Assembly (NCBI RefSeq): GCF_004341515.1
Contig: NZ_SLZF01000002.1
Location: 806,001 to 870,000, forward strand
DNA length: 64,000 nt
From: Allobosea sp. BK604
GTDB taxonomy: Bacteria; Pseudomonadota; Alphaproteobacteria; Rhizobiales; Beijerinckiaceae
Direction: 5' to 3'
Shown here piece after piece: positions 1-7,809 of this stretch. How positions within the stretch are numbered: the stretch's first letter is position 1; every line of letters begins with the position of its first letter. The translations under genes and the position numbers were made by a program. The notes below the pieces were generated by a model, which was given only the letters and a program-made list of their open reading frames with translations, did no database searches and was not told the DNA's origin.

Positions 1-488
1 ACGACCTCGCGGGCGAAGGCGACGGCCTCGAGACCGGTGGCATTGCGCCCTCCATGGGTGAAGATCTCCCAGCGTCCGGGCGAGACCTGCTTGGCATCGA
101 TGGCGACGACGATGCACTGGTCGCCGAATTTTTCGGCCGCTTCCTTGACGAAACCGCGATTCGTCACGGCTGCCGTGTTGATCGAGACCTTGTCGGCCCC
201 GGCGAGCAGCAGCGCGCGGATATCCTCGACCTTGCGCACGCCGCCGCCCACGGTGAGCGGCATGAAGCAGGCCTCGGCCGTGCGCGTGACGACATCGAGC
301 AGGATGCCGCGGTCCTCATGGCTCGCGGTGATGTCGAGGAAGCAGAGTTCGTCGGCGCCGGCGGCGTCATAGGCCTTGGCGGCCTCGACCGGATCGCCGG
401 CATCGACGAGATCGAGGAACTTCACGCCCTTGACGACACGGCCGTCCTTGACGTCGAGGCAGGGGATGATGCGGGTCTTCAGGGTCAT
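1..488 (-). CDS. hisF: Imidazole glycerol phosphate synthase cyclase subunit HisF (partial, C-terminus off left edge)
   Basis: HisF forms the (beta-alpha)8 cyclase half of the HisF-HisH complex. It uses ammonia from HisH to convert PRFAR into imidazole glycerol phosphate and AICAR in histidine synthesis. About 162 N-terminal residues are visible, starting [17 protein letters not shown]. The catalytic Asp of the IIPCLDVK motif is residue 12, and the phosphate-loop stretch [14 protein letters not shown] and the second catalytic Asp region (VVAIDAK) follow in order. The rest of the gene lies outside the window. In related genomes hisF follows hisA directly; here about 2.8 kb of opposite-strand genes separates them, so hisF probably needs its own promoter in 489-690. 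Confidence 0.97.
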   Translation of the reverse strand, partial: MTLKTRIIPCLDVKDGRVVKGVKFLDLVDAGDPVEAAKAYDAAGADELCFLDITASHEDRGILLDVVTRTAEACFMPLTVGGGVRKVEDIRALLLAGADKVSINTAAVTNRGFVKEAAEKFGDQCIVVAIDAKQVSPGRWEIFTHGGRNATGLEAVAFAREV

Positions 489-690
489 GACGGGCTCTGG
501 AACGACTTTCTCCGCGCCGTGCGGCGCGAGGCGGCGCAACCTAGAGCATTGCGCGCCAAAGTGAAATCGCGGAGCGATACGGCAGCGATGCATGGTGCGA
601 ACGCCCGGCTCGCCCTGCCATCGGTTGATCCCGATCCGCGGCCCTGCTCTGCTGCGATCGCCGCAAAAACGACCGGCCAAGGGGGCTTCC

Positions 691-1476
691 ATGACGACCA
701 CGACCATTCGCGCCGGCCTGACGGCGGCTTTCGCCATCGTTCTCGGCCTCGGCACGGCCCGAGCCCAGGCACCTGCCAGCCAGCTCGACGCGATCCAGAG
801 CGCGGGCGTGATCAGGATCTGCACCACGGGAGACTACAAGCCGTTCACCAATGCCGTCGGCGAGAGCTACGAAGGCATCGACATCGAGATGGCGAAGTCG
901 CTGGCCAAGGCGATCGGCGTCGAGCCGCGCTTCGTGCGGACCAAATGGGCCGAGCTGATCGCCGATTTCACCGGCGGCAAATGCGATGTCGCGATGGGCG
1001 GCATCGGCGTCACGCTCGAGCGCCAGAAGCGCGTGTTCTATTCGACACCGGCGCTGGCGACCGGCAAGGTGCCGCTGGCGCGCTGCTCGGACAAGGAGAA
1101 GTTCCAGAGCGTCGCCGACATCGACAAGGCGGGCGTCACTGCGATCGCCAATCCCGGCGGAACCAACGAGCGCTTCGCCCGGACGAATTTCAAGCAGGCG
1201 AAGATCCAGCTGCACGGCGACAACGTCACGATCTTCGACGAGATCCTGGCCGGCCGGGCCGACGTCTTCGTCACGGAGGCGATCGAGGCGACAGTCCAGG
1301 AGAAGCTGAAGCCGGGCCTGTGCGCGATCAATGTCGACAAGCCGCTGACCTTCATCGAGATCGGCTATCTGCTGCCGCGCGGCGACGTGGTCTTCAAGGC
1401 CTTCGTCGACCAATGGCTGCATCTTGCCAAGCAGACCGGCGAGTACAAGCGCTATTACGATCAGTACCTGCGCTGA
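691..1476 (+). CDS. pheC: Cyclohexadienyl dehydratase-like (PheC) periplasmic protein, copy 1
   Basis: The 261-residue protein has a signal peptide (hydrophobic residues about 8-22, likely cleaved near ARAQ-A) and a periplasmic binding protein fold. As I recall Pseudomonas PheC, the match runs the whole length: CTTGDYKPF (44-52), [22 protein letters not shown]. The residues corresponding to PheC Asn133 and the catalytic Glu173 are kept, as N159 (GGTNE) and E199 (TEAIE). PheC converts prephenate or arogenate into phenylpyruvate or phenylalanine, releasing water and CO2. No ABC permease or ATPase gene is nearby, which favours an enzyme over a transporter subunit, but a solute-binding role is not excluded. 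ATG 691 starts the signal peptide directly. A close paralogue follows at 1560. Confidence 0.68.
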   Translation: MTTTTIRAGLTAAFAIVLGLGTARAQAPASQLDAIQSAGVIRICTTGDYKPFTNAVGESYEGIDIEMAKSLAKAIGVEPRFVRTKWAELIADFTGGKCDVAMGGIGVTLERQKRVFYSTPALATGKVPLARCSDKEKFQSVADIDKAGVTAIANPGGTNERFARTNFKQAKIQLHGDNVTIFDEILAGRADVFVTEAIEATVQEKLKPGLCAINVDKPLTFIEIGYLLPRGDVVFKAFVDQWLHLAKQTGEYKRYYDQYLR

Positions 1477-1559
1477 GGCGGCGGGGCGCTCGCAGCCGGA
1501 TTGATCGGCGGCATGTTCCCTGCTCTCCTACGCGCCATAACAAAAGCCGAGGGGTTTCC

Positions 1560-2363
1560 ATGACGACCAAGACGACATTCCACGGGCTCAAACTGGCGGC
1601 CCTGAGCCTGGCCGCCGGGCTCGGCCTGACCGCAGCCGCGCTGGCGCAGACGGCCGCCCCGGCGAGCCAGCTCGACACCATCCAGAGCCGCGGCCATCTG
1701 CTGATCTGCACGACCGGCGACTACAAGCCGTTCACGCTGGCGAAGGATGGCGGCTACGAGGGCATCGATATCGAGCTCGGCAAGTCGCTTGCCAAGGCGA
1801 TCGGCGTCGAGCCGCGCTTCGTCGCCACCAAATGGGGCGACCTGCTGAACGACTTCACCTCGGGCAAATGCGACATCGCCATGGGCGGCATCTCGGTGAC
1901 GCTCGACCGGCAGAAGCGCGCCTTCTTCTCGACGCCCTACATGGTCAACGGCAAGGCGCCGATCGCGCGCTGCGCCGACAAGGACAAGTTCCAGACGATC
2001 GCCGATATCGACAAGCCGGAGACGCGCGTCATCGTCAATCCCGGCGGCACCAACGAGCGTTTCGCCCGCGCCAATTTCAAGCAGGCCAAGATCGAGGTCT
2101 ACCCCGACAACGTCACGATCTTCGCGCAGATCCTCGCCGGCAAGGCCGACATCATGGTGGCGGAGTCGATCGAGACCAAGGTGCAGGAGAAGGCCAATCC
2201 CGGACTCTGCGCCATCAATCCCGACGAGCCACTGCAATTCGGCGAGATGGGCTATCTGCTGCCGCGGGGCGACATGACCTTCAAGGCCTTCGTCGACCAG
2301 TGGCTGCACCTCGCCAAGGCGACCGGCGAGTTCGGCAAGATCTACGACCAGTTCGTGCGCTGA
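1560..2363 (+). CDS. pheC: Cyclohexadienyl dehydratase-like (PheC) periplasmic protein, copy 2
   Basis: A 267-residue paralogue of the gene just upstream, separated by 83 bp and alignable almost without gaps after the signal peptide (hydrophobic residues 10-28, likely cleaved near ALAQ). CTTGDYKPF, the GGTNE motif (N165) and the acid matching the PheC catalytic Glu (E205) are present. The segment before that Glu reads VAESIE instead of TEAIE, so the pocket differs slightly between copies. It starts with ATG 1560 after an AGGGG-type ribosome site. The proposed reaction is as for copy 1. The two may have split substrates (prephenate versus arogenate), or one may have become a pure binding protein; the sequence alone cannot decide. 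Confidence 0.68.
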   Translation: MTTKTTFHGLKLAALSLAAGLGLTAAALAQTAAPASQLDTIQSRGHLLICTTGDYKPFTLAKDGGYEGIDIELGKSLAKAIGVEPRFVATKWGDLLNDFTSGKCDIAMGGISVTLDRQKRAFFSTPYMVNGKAPIARCADKDKFQTIADIDKPETRVIVNPGGTNERFARANFKQAKIEVYPDNVTIFAQILAGKADIMVAESIETKVQEKANPGLCAINPDEPLQFGEMGYLLPRGDMTFKAFVDQWLHLAKATGEFGKIYDQFVR

Positions 2364-2477
2364 GGCGCCGTCCGACCGACATGCGATCGCGGGCCCGCCT
2401 CGCGATCGTTTCACGCAACAGCCATCAAGCTCCGCATAAGGTCCAGCTGCGATCTACTCGCCAGAGGGGGACCGATC

Positions 2478-3191
2478 ATGTGTGAGAATTGCCTGACCAC
2501 GTTTACCGCGCGTTCGCGCCGCAGTTTCCTGAAGGGCGCGGCCGGGCTTGCCTTTGCTGGCTATGCCGGCTCGGCTTTTGCGCAATCCACCACGCCGGCT
2601 CAGCCGGTGGCCGGCGAGGCGGCCCTGAAGCGCCTCACCGAGGGCAATGCGCGCTACGCCGCCAATCAGCCGAGGGAACGCGATTTCTCGGCCGGGCGCG
2701 CGGCGCGGGCGCAATCGCAATATCCCTTCGCCTCGATCCTGAGCTGCGCCGATTCCCGCGTCGCGCCCGAGCTCGCCTTCGACCAGGGGCCGGGCGACCT
2801 CTTCGTCGTCCGTGTCGCCGGCAATTTCGTCAATGAGGATGGGCTGGCGAGCTTGGAATATGGCGCGCAGGTGCTCGGATCGCAGCTCATTCTCGTGCTC
2901 GGCCATACCGGCTGCGGCGCGGTCGCGGCGACGATCGATGTGGTCAAGAACAACACCAAGCTGCCCGGGCATCTGCCCTCGCTGATCGGCGCCATCCGCC
3001 CGGCCGTGCTCGAAGCTCAGAAGGAGTCTCCGGCCGACCTGTTGAAGGCCGCGACCATCGCCAATGTCAGGTTCAACGTCGAGTCGCTGAAGCGGGCGAA
3101 GCCGGTCCTGGCGCAGCGCATGGCCGAGAAGAAGCTCGTGGTCGCCGGCGGGGTCTACGATCTTGCGACCGGCAAGGTCGAGCTGGTCTGA
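2478..3191 (+). CDS. Tat-exported beta-class carbonic anhydrase
   Basis: The 237-residue protein carries a textbook twin-arginine signal, SRRSFLK at residues 13-19, followed by an Ala/Gly-rich hydrophobic stretch and a likely cleavage after AFA (35). The mature part is a beta-carbonic anhydrase: SCADSRVAPE supplies the first Zn cysteine and the Asp-Arg dyad, and HTGCGA supplies the His and second Cys ligands. It should interconvert CO2 and bicarbonate in the periplasm with its zinc already bound, as Tat exports folded proteins. A GAGGGGGA ribosome site precedes the ATG. It lies 114 bp after the two PheC-like genes on the same strand, and PheC chemistry releases CO2. The leading MCENC before the twin arginines is unusual. 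Confidence 0.9.
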   Translation: MCENCLTTFTARSRRSFLKGAAGLAFAGYAGSAFAQSTTPAQPVAGEAALKRLTEGNARYAANQPRERDFSAGRAARAQSQYPFASILSCADSRVAPELAFDQGPGDLFVVRVAGNFVNEDGLASLEYGAQVLGSQLILVLGHTGCGAVAATIDVVKNNTKLPGHLPSLIGAIRPAVLEAQKESPADLLKAATIANVRFNVESLKRAKPVLAQRMAEKKLVVAGGVYDLATGKVELV

Positions 3192-3218
3192 GCGGCAAGC
3201 GACGGGCTGCAACACGAG

Positions 3219-3249
3219 CCCTCAGCCTGAGGAGCAGCCTCGAAGGATG
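3219..3249. repeat. Small palindromic intergenic repeat between convergent genes
   Basis: This contains the perfect inverted repeat CCTCA-GCC-TGAGG (3219-3231) followed by GAGCAGCCTCGAAGGATG. It resembles an intergenic element that I recall as widespread in Rhizobiales genomes. It lies in the 82 bp gap between the convergent carbonic anhydrase and hisA genes and could act as a bidirectional stop for transcription, though there is no T-tract. Confidence 0.5.
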
Positions 3250-3273
3250 CGGGGCTCGGAACTCCCGCGGCCC

Positions 3274-4017
3274 CTACGCCGCTTCGTTCCCGGCGCGGGC
3301 GATCCGCGCCAAAGCCGCCGCGGGATCGATCCGCCCGTCATAGAGCGCGCGGCCCGAGATCGCGCCCTCCAGGATCGCGGCATCCGGCGCGCAGAGGCGC
3401 TCGATATCGGCCATCGAGGCGAGGCCGCCAGAGGCGATGACCGGGATCGAGAGCGCGTTCGCGAGCGCGATCGTGCCCTCCCAGTTGATGCCCTGAAGCA
3501 TGCCGTCGCGGGCAATGTCGGTGTAGACGATCGCGGCGACGCCGGCATCCTCGAAGCGGCGGCCGAGATCGTCGGCGGCGAGCGCCGAGGTTTCGGCCCA
3601 GCCCTCGACCGCGACATAGCCGTCACGTGCGTCGATGCCGACAGCGACCTGGCCTGGGAAGGCCTTGGCCGCCTCGCGTACGAAGCCGGGATCGCGCACC
3701 GCCGCCGTGCCGATGATGACGCGGCGCACGCCCTTGTTCAGCCAGCCCTCGACCGTCGCCATGTCGCGGATGCCGCCGCCGAGCTGCACCGGGAAAGCGA
3801 CGCGCGCGAGGATCGCCTCGACCGCCCCGGCATTCATCGGCTTGCCGGCGAAGGCGCCGTCGAGATCGACGACATGCAGCCACTGGAAGCCCTGGCCCTC
3901 GAAATCGGCGGCCTGGGCGGCGGGGTCGTCGTTGAAGATCGTGGCCTGGGCCATGTCGCCCTGCTTCAGGCGGACGCAGCGGCCCTCTTTCAGATCGATG
4001 GCGGGGAAGAGGATCAC
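3274..4017 (-). CDS. hisA: Phosphoribosylformimino-5-aminoimidazole carboxamide ribotide isomerase HisA
   Basis: HisA performs the Amadori isomerisation of ProFAR to PRFAR in histidine synthesis. The 247-residue (beta-alpha)8 protein begins [20 protein letters not shown] with the catalytic Asp at residue 8. Later come [30 protein letters not shown] (second catalytic Asp) and IASGGLASM. The start is GTG 4017, overlapping the hisH stop by four bases (GTGA); an in-frame extension further upstream only reads hisH DNA in another frame. The expected next gene hisF is not adjacent, because an opposite-strand cassette intervenes. Confidence 0.96.
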   Translation of the reverse strand: MILFPAIDLKEGRCVRLKQGDMAQATIFNDDPAAQAADFEGQGFQWLHVVDLDGAFAGKPMNAGAVEAILARVAFPVQLGGGIRDMATVEGWLNKGVRRVIIGTAAVRDPGFVREAAKAFPGQVAVGIDARDGYVAVEGWAETSALAADDLGRRFEDAGVAAIVYTDIARDGMLQGINWEGTIALANALSIPVIASGGLASMADIERLCAPDAAILEGAISGRALYDGRIDPAAALARIARAGNEAA

Positions 4018-4670
4018 GGCTTCCACCCGAGGAAATTGGCGATCAGCTTCAGCCCGAGCTTCTGGCTCTTCTCGGGGTGGAACTGGGTGCCGGCAATGTT
4101 GTCGCGGGCGACGATGGCCGTGACCGGGCCGCCGTAATCGGTCAGCGCCAGCACGTCCTGAGGCCGCTGCGGCGTTAGCGCGTAGGAATGGACGAAATAG
4201 GCATGCAGCCCGTTCGGACCGGTCTCGATGCCGTCGAGCAGCCGGTGCTCGTCCTGGGCGTGGAGATTGTTCCAGCCCATATGCGGGATCTTCAGGCTCT
4301 CGTCGCGCGGCCTGATCAGCGCGACATCGCCGGGAATCCAGCCGAGGCCTTCGGTCACGGTATATTCCAGGCCGCGGCTCGCCAGGAGCTGCATGCCGAC
4401 GCAGATGCCGAGGAAGGGGCGCTGCTTGCCGCGCACGACCTCCTCCAGAACCTCGACCATGCCGGGCACGGCATCGAGTCCGCGCCGGCAATCGGCGAAG
4501 GCGCCGACGCCGGGCAGCACGATCCGGTCGGCGCCGCGCACGAGATTGGGATCGCTGGTGACGCTGATCGTCGCGGCGATGCCGGCCTCGGTGGCGGCGC
4601 GCTCGAAGGCTTTCGCGGCCGAGTGCAGGTTGCCCGAGCCGTAATCGATGATGGTGACCGACTGGCTCAT
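4014..4670 (-). CDS. hisH: Imidazole glycerol phosphate synthase glutaminase subunit HisH
   Basis: A class I glutamine amidotransferase that hydrolyses glutamine and channels ammonia to HisF. The 218 residues are normal length. The nucleophile Cys is C90 in GICVGMQLL; the triad is completed by H198 and E200 in TQFHPEKS, and the oxyanion-loop PGVGAF lies at 53-58. The ATG overlaps the DUF2628 stop by four bases (ATGA), and its own stop overlaps hisA, so translation of the three genes is probably coupled. Confidence 0.97.
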   Translation of the reverse strand: MSQSVTIIDYGSGNLHSAAKAFERAATEAGIAATISVTSDPNLVRGADRIVLPGVGAFADCRRGLDAVPGMVEVLEEVVRGKQRPFLGICVGMQLLASRGLEYTVTEGLGWIPGDVALIRPRDESLKIPHMGWNNLHAQDEHRLLDGIETGPNGLHAYFVHSYALTPQRPQDVLALTDYGGPVTAIVARDNIAGTQFHPEKSQKLGLKLIANFLGWKP

Positions 4671-5149
4671 CGTCCGCGCGGCTCCGGAAAGAGGCCGATC
4701 ACCGGCAGCGGGCCGCTGCTCTGGCGCGGCACGGGCACCGGATCGAGCGGAAGCGGGGCCGGACGGGCCGTGAGCGCGCGCTCGAAATAGCGGCGCTCGG
4801 CGCTGGCGAGATCGGACGCCTCGACCACGTCGGCAAGACGCCAGCCCTGGCGCTGCAGCTTGCGGGCGATCAGGTTCTGGCCCTCGAAGCCGACGAAGAG
4901 CCCGATGGCGAACTGCGCCAGCAGCGCGGCGCCAGCGGTGAGGCCGAGCTGGGTACGGGCATAATAGAGCGCGCCCCAGACCAGCGCGAAGATGATCGTC
5001 GCAAGCCAGAGCCGCTTCGAGAGCAGCCAGAACCCGGTGAAGACGAAGGCCGACCAGGTGAAGCTCTCCGGCAGGAGGCGGGCCTGTTCGATCTCCTCGC
5101 GCTCGCCACCGGCGCCCGGCGGCGGGATCAGGACCGTATAGAACGCCAT
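4667..5149 (-). CDS. DUF2628 small membrane protein inside the his operon
   Basis: The 160-residue protein has an N-terminal soluble strand ([11 protein letters not shown]), then a [17 protein letters not shown] segment and two or three hydrophobic helices (about residues 34-90). A soluble Arg/Pro-rich tail ends near [13 protein letters not shown]. This pattern fits the DUF2628 family, whose function is unknown. It lies 12 bp after hisB and overlaps hisH by four bases, an arrangement common in Rhizobiales his operons, so it is co-transcribed with histidine synthesis; a link to that pathway is only suggested by position. Confidence 0.85.
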   Translation of the reverse strand: MAFYTVLIPPPGAGGEREEIEQARLLPESFTWSAFVFTGFWLLSKRLWLATIIFALVWGALYYARTQLGLTAGAALLAQFAIGLFVGFEGQNLIARKLQRQGWRLADVVEASDLASAERRYFERALTARPAPLPLDPVPVPRQSSGPLPVIGLFPEPRGR

Positions 5150-5161
5150 GTCACCAATCCC

Positions 5162-5749
5162 TCACAGCGCGCCCTTGGTCGAGGGCACGCGGCCACCCTC
5201 GCGCGGATCGACCTCGAGCGCCTGGCGCAGCGCCCGCGCCAGGCCCTTGAAGCAGCTCTCGGCAATATGGTGGGCGTTGTCGCCATAGAGCGTCTCGACA
5301 TGCAGCGTCAGCCCCGCATTGATGGCGAAGGCCTGGAAGAACTCGCGCACCAGCTCGGTGTCGAAGGTGCCGATCTTTTCGGCCTTGAAGCTGGTCCGGA
5401 AGACCAGGAAGGGCCGGCCGGAGACGTCGACCGCGACGCGGGTCAGCGTCTCGTCCATCGGCAGATGGACATCGGCATAGCGGCGGATGCCTTTCTTGTC
5501 GCCGAGCGCCTGCTTCAGCGCCTCGCCAAGGGCGATGCCGGCATCCTCGACCGAATGGTGGTCGTCGATATGGGTGTCGCCCTCCACCTGCACGCTGAGG
5601 TCGATCAGCGAATGGCGGGCGAAGAGATCGAGCATATGGTCGAAGAAGCCGACGCCAGTCGCGATTTCGGCCTTGCCGGTGCCGTCGAGCACGAGCTTCA
5701 CCGCAATATCGGTCTCGTTGGTGCGGCGCTTCACTTCGCCCGAACGCAT
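5162..5749 (-). CDS. hisB: Imidazoleglycerol-phosphate dehydratase HisB
   Basis: Monofunctional HisB dehydrates imidazole glycerol phosphate to imidazole acetol phosphate using manganese. The 195-residue length is typical of the stand-alone enzyme. Metal-binding repeats are visible: [27 protein letters not shown], and the second-half counterparts PMDETLTR and [18 protein letters not shown]. It is the first gene of the minus-strand his block. It starts with ATG after AGGGGA and diverges from hslV across a 130 bp gap that must hold both promoters. Confidence 0.97.
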   Translation of the reverse strand: MRSGEVKRRTNETDIAVKLVLDGTGKAEIATGVGFFDHMLDLFARHSLIDLSVQVEGDTHIDDHHSVEDAGIALGEALKQALGDKKGIRRYADVHLPMDETLTRVAVDVSGRPFLVFRTSFKAEKIGTFDTELVREFFQAFAINAGLTLHVETLYGDNAHHIAESCFKGLARALRQALEVDPREGGRVPSTKGAL

Positions 5750-5817
5750 GTGCCAGGTCCCCTTGATCTTGCTGGCCGGTGCTTTAGCAGCGCGTTGACG
5801 CTCACGCCACCCGGGCG

Positions 5818-5848
5818 ATTGTGCCGCGGCGGAAAAGCCCTACATCTG
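5818..5848 (+). promoter_or_regulatory. Candidate RpoH (heat-shock sigma) promoter of hslVU
   Basis: ATTG at 5818-5821 and CCTACATCTG at 5839-5848 are separated by 17 bp, 31 bp ahead of the hslV start. The alphaproteobacterial RpoH consensus as I know it is CTTG-N17/18-CYTATNTNNG; here 3 of 4 and 9 of 10 positions match. hslVU is a classic heat-shock operon. Not confirmed by any transcript data. Confidence 0.4.
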
Positions 5849-5879
5849 GCGCGAGAGCGAAACACCGGAAGACGCCGCG

Positions 5880-6449
5880 ATGGATAACGACAGCAACGCC
5901 CCCGTGATGCACGCCACCACCATCCTGATGGTGCGCAAGGGCGGGCGGGTCGTGATCGGCGGCGACGGACAGGTCTCGCTCGGCCCGACCATCATGAAGG
6001 GCAATGCCAGGAAGGTACGCCGCCTCGCCAAGGGCGCGGTGATCGCCGGCTTTGCCGGCGCGACGGCCGACGCCTTCACGCTGTTCGAGCGGCTCGAGGC
6101 CAAGCTCGAGCAGTATCCCACGCAATTGCTGCGCGCCTGCGTCGAGCTCGCCAAGGACTGGCGCACCGATCGCTACCTGCGCCGGCTGGAGGCGATGCTG
6201 CTCGTCGCCGACAAGGAGGTCTCGCTGCTGATCTCCGGCACCGGCGACGTGCTTGAGCCCGAGGCGGGCGAGCACGGCGCGGTGATGGCGATCGGTTCCG
6301 GCGGCAATTACGCGCTGGCCGCGGCCCGCGCCCTGATCGATGTCGAGGCCGATGCCGAGACGATCGTGCGCAAGGCGATGAAGATCGCCGGCGATATCTG
6401 CGTCTATACCAACCACAGCCTCGTCATCGAGACGCTGGAGGCCGCGTGA
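5880..6449 (+). CDS. hslV: ATP-dependent protease proteolytic subunit HslV (ClpQ)
   Basis: HslV is the N-terminal threonine protease of the HslUV (ClpYQ) complex, a two-ring dodecamer that degrades unfolded cytoplasmic proteins unwound by HslU. The 189-residue precursor has the processing site HA-TTI, making T13 the catalytic nucleophile after removal of 12 residues. GDGQVSLG and the central [14 protein letters not shown] signature are intact. It is 52 bp upstream of hslU and presumably in the same transcript, with a possible heat-shock promoter upstream. Confidence 0.97.
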   Translation: MDNDSNAPVMHATTILMVRKGGRVVIGGDGQVSLGPTIMKGNARKVRRLAKGAVIAGFAGATADAFTLFERLEAKLEQYPTQLLRACVELAKDWRTDRYLRRLEAMLLVADKEVSLLISGTGDVLEPEAGEHGAVMAIGSGGNYALAAARALIDVEADAETIVRKAMKIAGDICVYTNHSLVIETLEAA

Positions 6450-6501
6450 TTCCGCTGCGGCGTCCTCGTCACCTGTTCACAAATCCCCGACCGGACTTCC
6501 G

Positions 6502-7809
6502 ATGAGTGATTTTTCTCCCCGCGAGATCGTTTCCGAGCTCGACCGTTTCATCGTTGGCCAGCACGACGCCAAGCGCGCCGTCGCCATCGCGCTGCGCAAC
6601 CGCTGGCGTCGCCAGCAGTTGGAGGGGCCGCTGCGCGAGGAGGTCGCGCCCAAGAACATCCTGATGATCGGGCCGACCGGCTGCGGCAAGACCGAGATCG
6701 CCCGTCGTCTCGCCAAGCTCGCCAACGCGCCCTTCCTCAAGGTCGAGGCGACCAAGTTCACCGAGGTCGGCTATGTCGGCCGCGACGTCGAATCGATCAT
6801 CCGCGACCTGATCGAGGTCGGGATCGGGCTGGTGCGCGAGAGCCGGCGCAAGGACGTGCAGGCCAAGGCCCATGTCGCGGCCGAGGAGCGCGTGCTCGAC
6901 GCATTGGTCGGCGCGACGGCGAGCCCCGGCACGCGCGATTCCTTCCGCCGCAAGCTGCGCGCCGGCGAGCTCGACGACAAGGAGATCGAGGTCGAGATCG
7001 CGCCCGGCCAGTCGAACATGCCGATGTTCGAGCTGCCGGGCATGCCCGGAGCCTCGATCGGCGCGATCAATCTCGGCGACATGTTCGGCAAGGCCTTTGG
7101 CCAGCGCGGCAAGCCCAAGCGCATCCTGGTGAAGGAGGCCTATGGCCCGCTGATCACCGAGGAGAGCGACAAGCTGATCGACCAGGAGGCGATCGTCCAC
7201 GCCGCGATCCGCGAGGTCGAGAATAACGGCATCGTCTTCCTCGACGAGATCGACAAGATCTGCGCCCGCGAGGGCCGTGCCGGCGCCGATGTCTCGCGCG
7301 AAGGCGTGCAGCGCGACCTGCTGCCGCTGATCGAGGGCACGACCATCGCGACCAAGCACGGGCCGGTGAAGAGCGACCATATCCTCTTCATCGCGTCCGG
7401 CGCCTTCCATGTCTCGAAGCCCTCCGACCTGCTGCCGGAGCTGCAGGGCCGCCTGCCGATCCGCGTCGAGCTCTCGCCGCTCGATGTCGAGGATTTCAAG
7501 CGGATCCTGACCGAGACCGAGGCGAGCCTGATCAAGCAGACGGTAGCGCTGATGGCGACCGAGGAGGTGACGATCGAGTTCACGCCTGATGCAATCGACG
7601 CGATCGCCCGCATCGCCGTGATGGTGAACTCGACGGTCGAGAACATCGGGGCGCGCCGGCTGCAGACCGTGATCGAGCGGATTCTGGACGAGATCTCCTT
7701 CACCGCGACCGACCGCTCGGGCGAGCATGTCACGATCGACGCAGCCTATGTCGAGGCGCGGATCGGCGATCTCGCGAAGAATGCGGATCTGAGCCGGTTC
7801 ATTCTCTGA
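6502..7809 (+). CDS. hslU: ATP-dependent protease ATPase subunit HslU (ClpY)
   Basis: The AAA+ unfoldase partner of HslV. The 435 residues include Walker A GPTGCGKT (57-64), the [11 protein letters not shown] pore-loop region, the inserted I domain (about 110-230), Walker [10 protein letters not shown] near 244-252, sensor motifs, and the conserved C-terminus LSRFIL that inserts into HslV. The stop codon overlaps the murJ start by one base (TGATG), so the heat-shock pair continues directly into an envelope gene, a less usual junction. Confidence 0.97.
   Translation: MSDFSPREIVSELDRFIVGQHDAKRAVAIALRNRWRRQQLEGPLREEVAPKNILMIGPTGCGKTEIARRLAKLANAPFLKVEATKFTEVGYVGRDVESIIRDLIEVGIGLVRESRRKDVQAKAHVAAEERVLDALVGATASPGTRDSFRRKLRAGELDDKEIEVEIAPGQSNMPMFELPGMPGASIGAINLGDMFGKAFGQRGKPKRILVKEAYGPLITEESDKLIDQEAIVHAAIREVENNGIVFLDEIDKICAREGRAGADVSREGVQRDLLPLIEGTTIATKHGPVKSDHILFIASGAFHVSKPSDLLPELQGRLPIRVELSPLDVEDFKRILTETEASLIKQTVALMATEEVTIEFTPDAIDAIARIAVMVNSTVENIGARRLQTVIERILDEISFTATDRSGEHVTIDAAYVEARIGDLAKNADLSRFIL

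Noticed and set aside
54..2363. A 769-codon open frame spanning both PheC-like genes
   Set aside because: Only its last 267 codons (from 1560) are the second PheC-like protein. The earlier part reads the first PheC gene in another frame and is low-complexity Arg-rich.
3274..4491. Extended 405-codon frame for hisA
   Set aside because: Residues before GTG 4017 are a shadow of hisH. HisA of 247 residues with the GTGA overlap is the normal arrangement.
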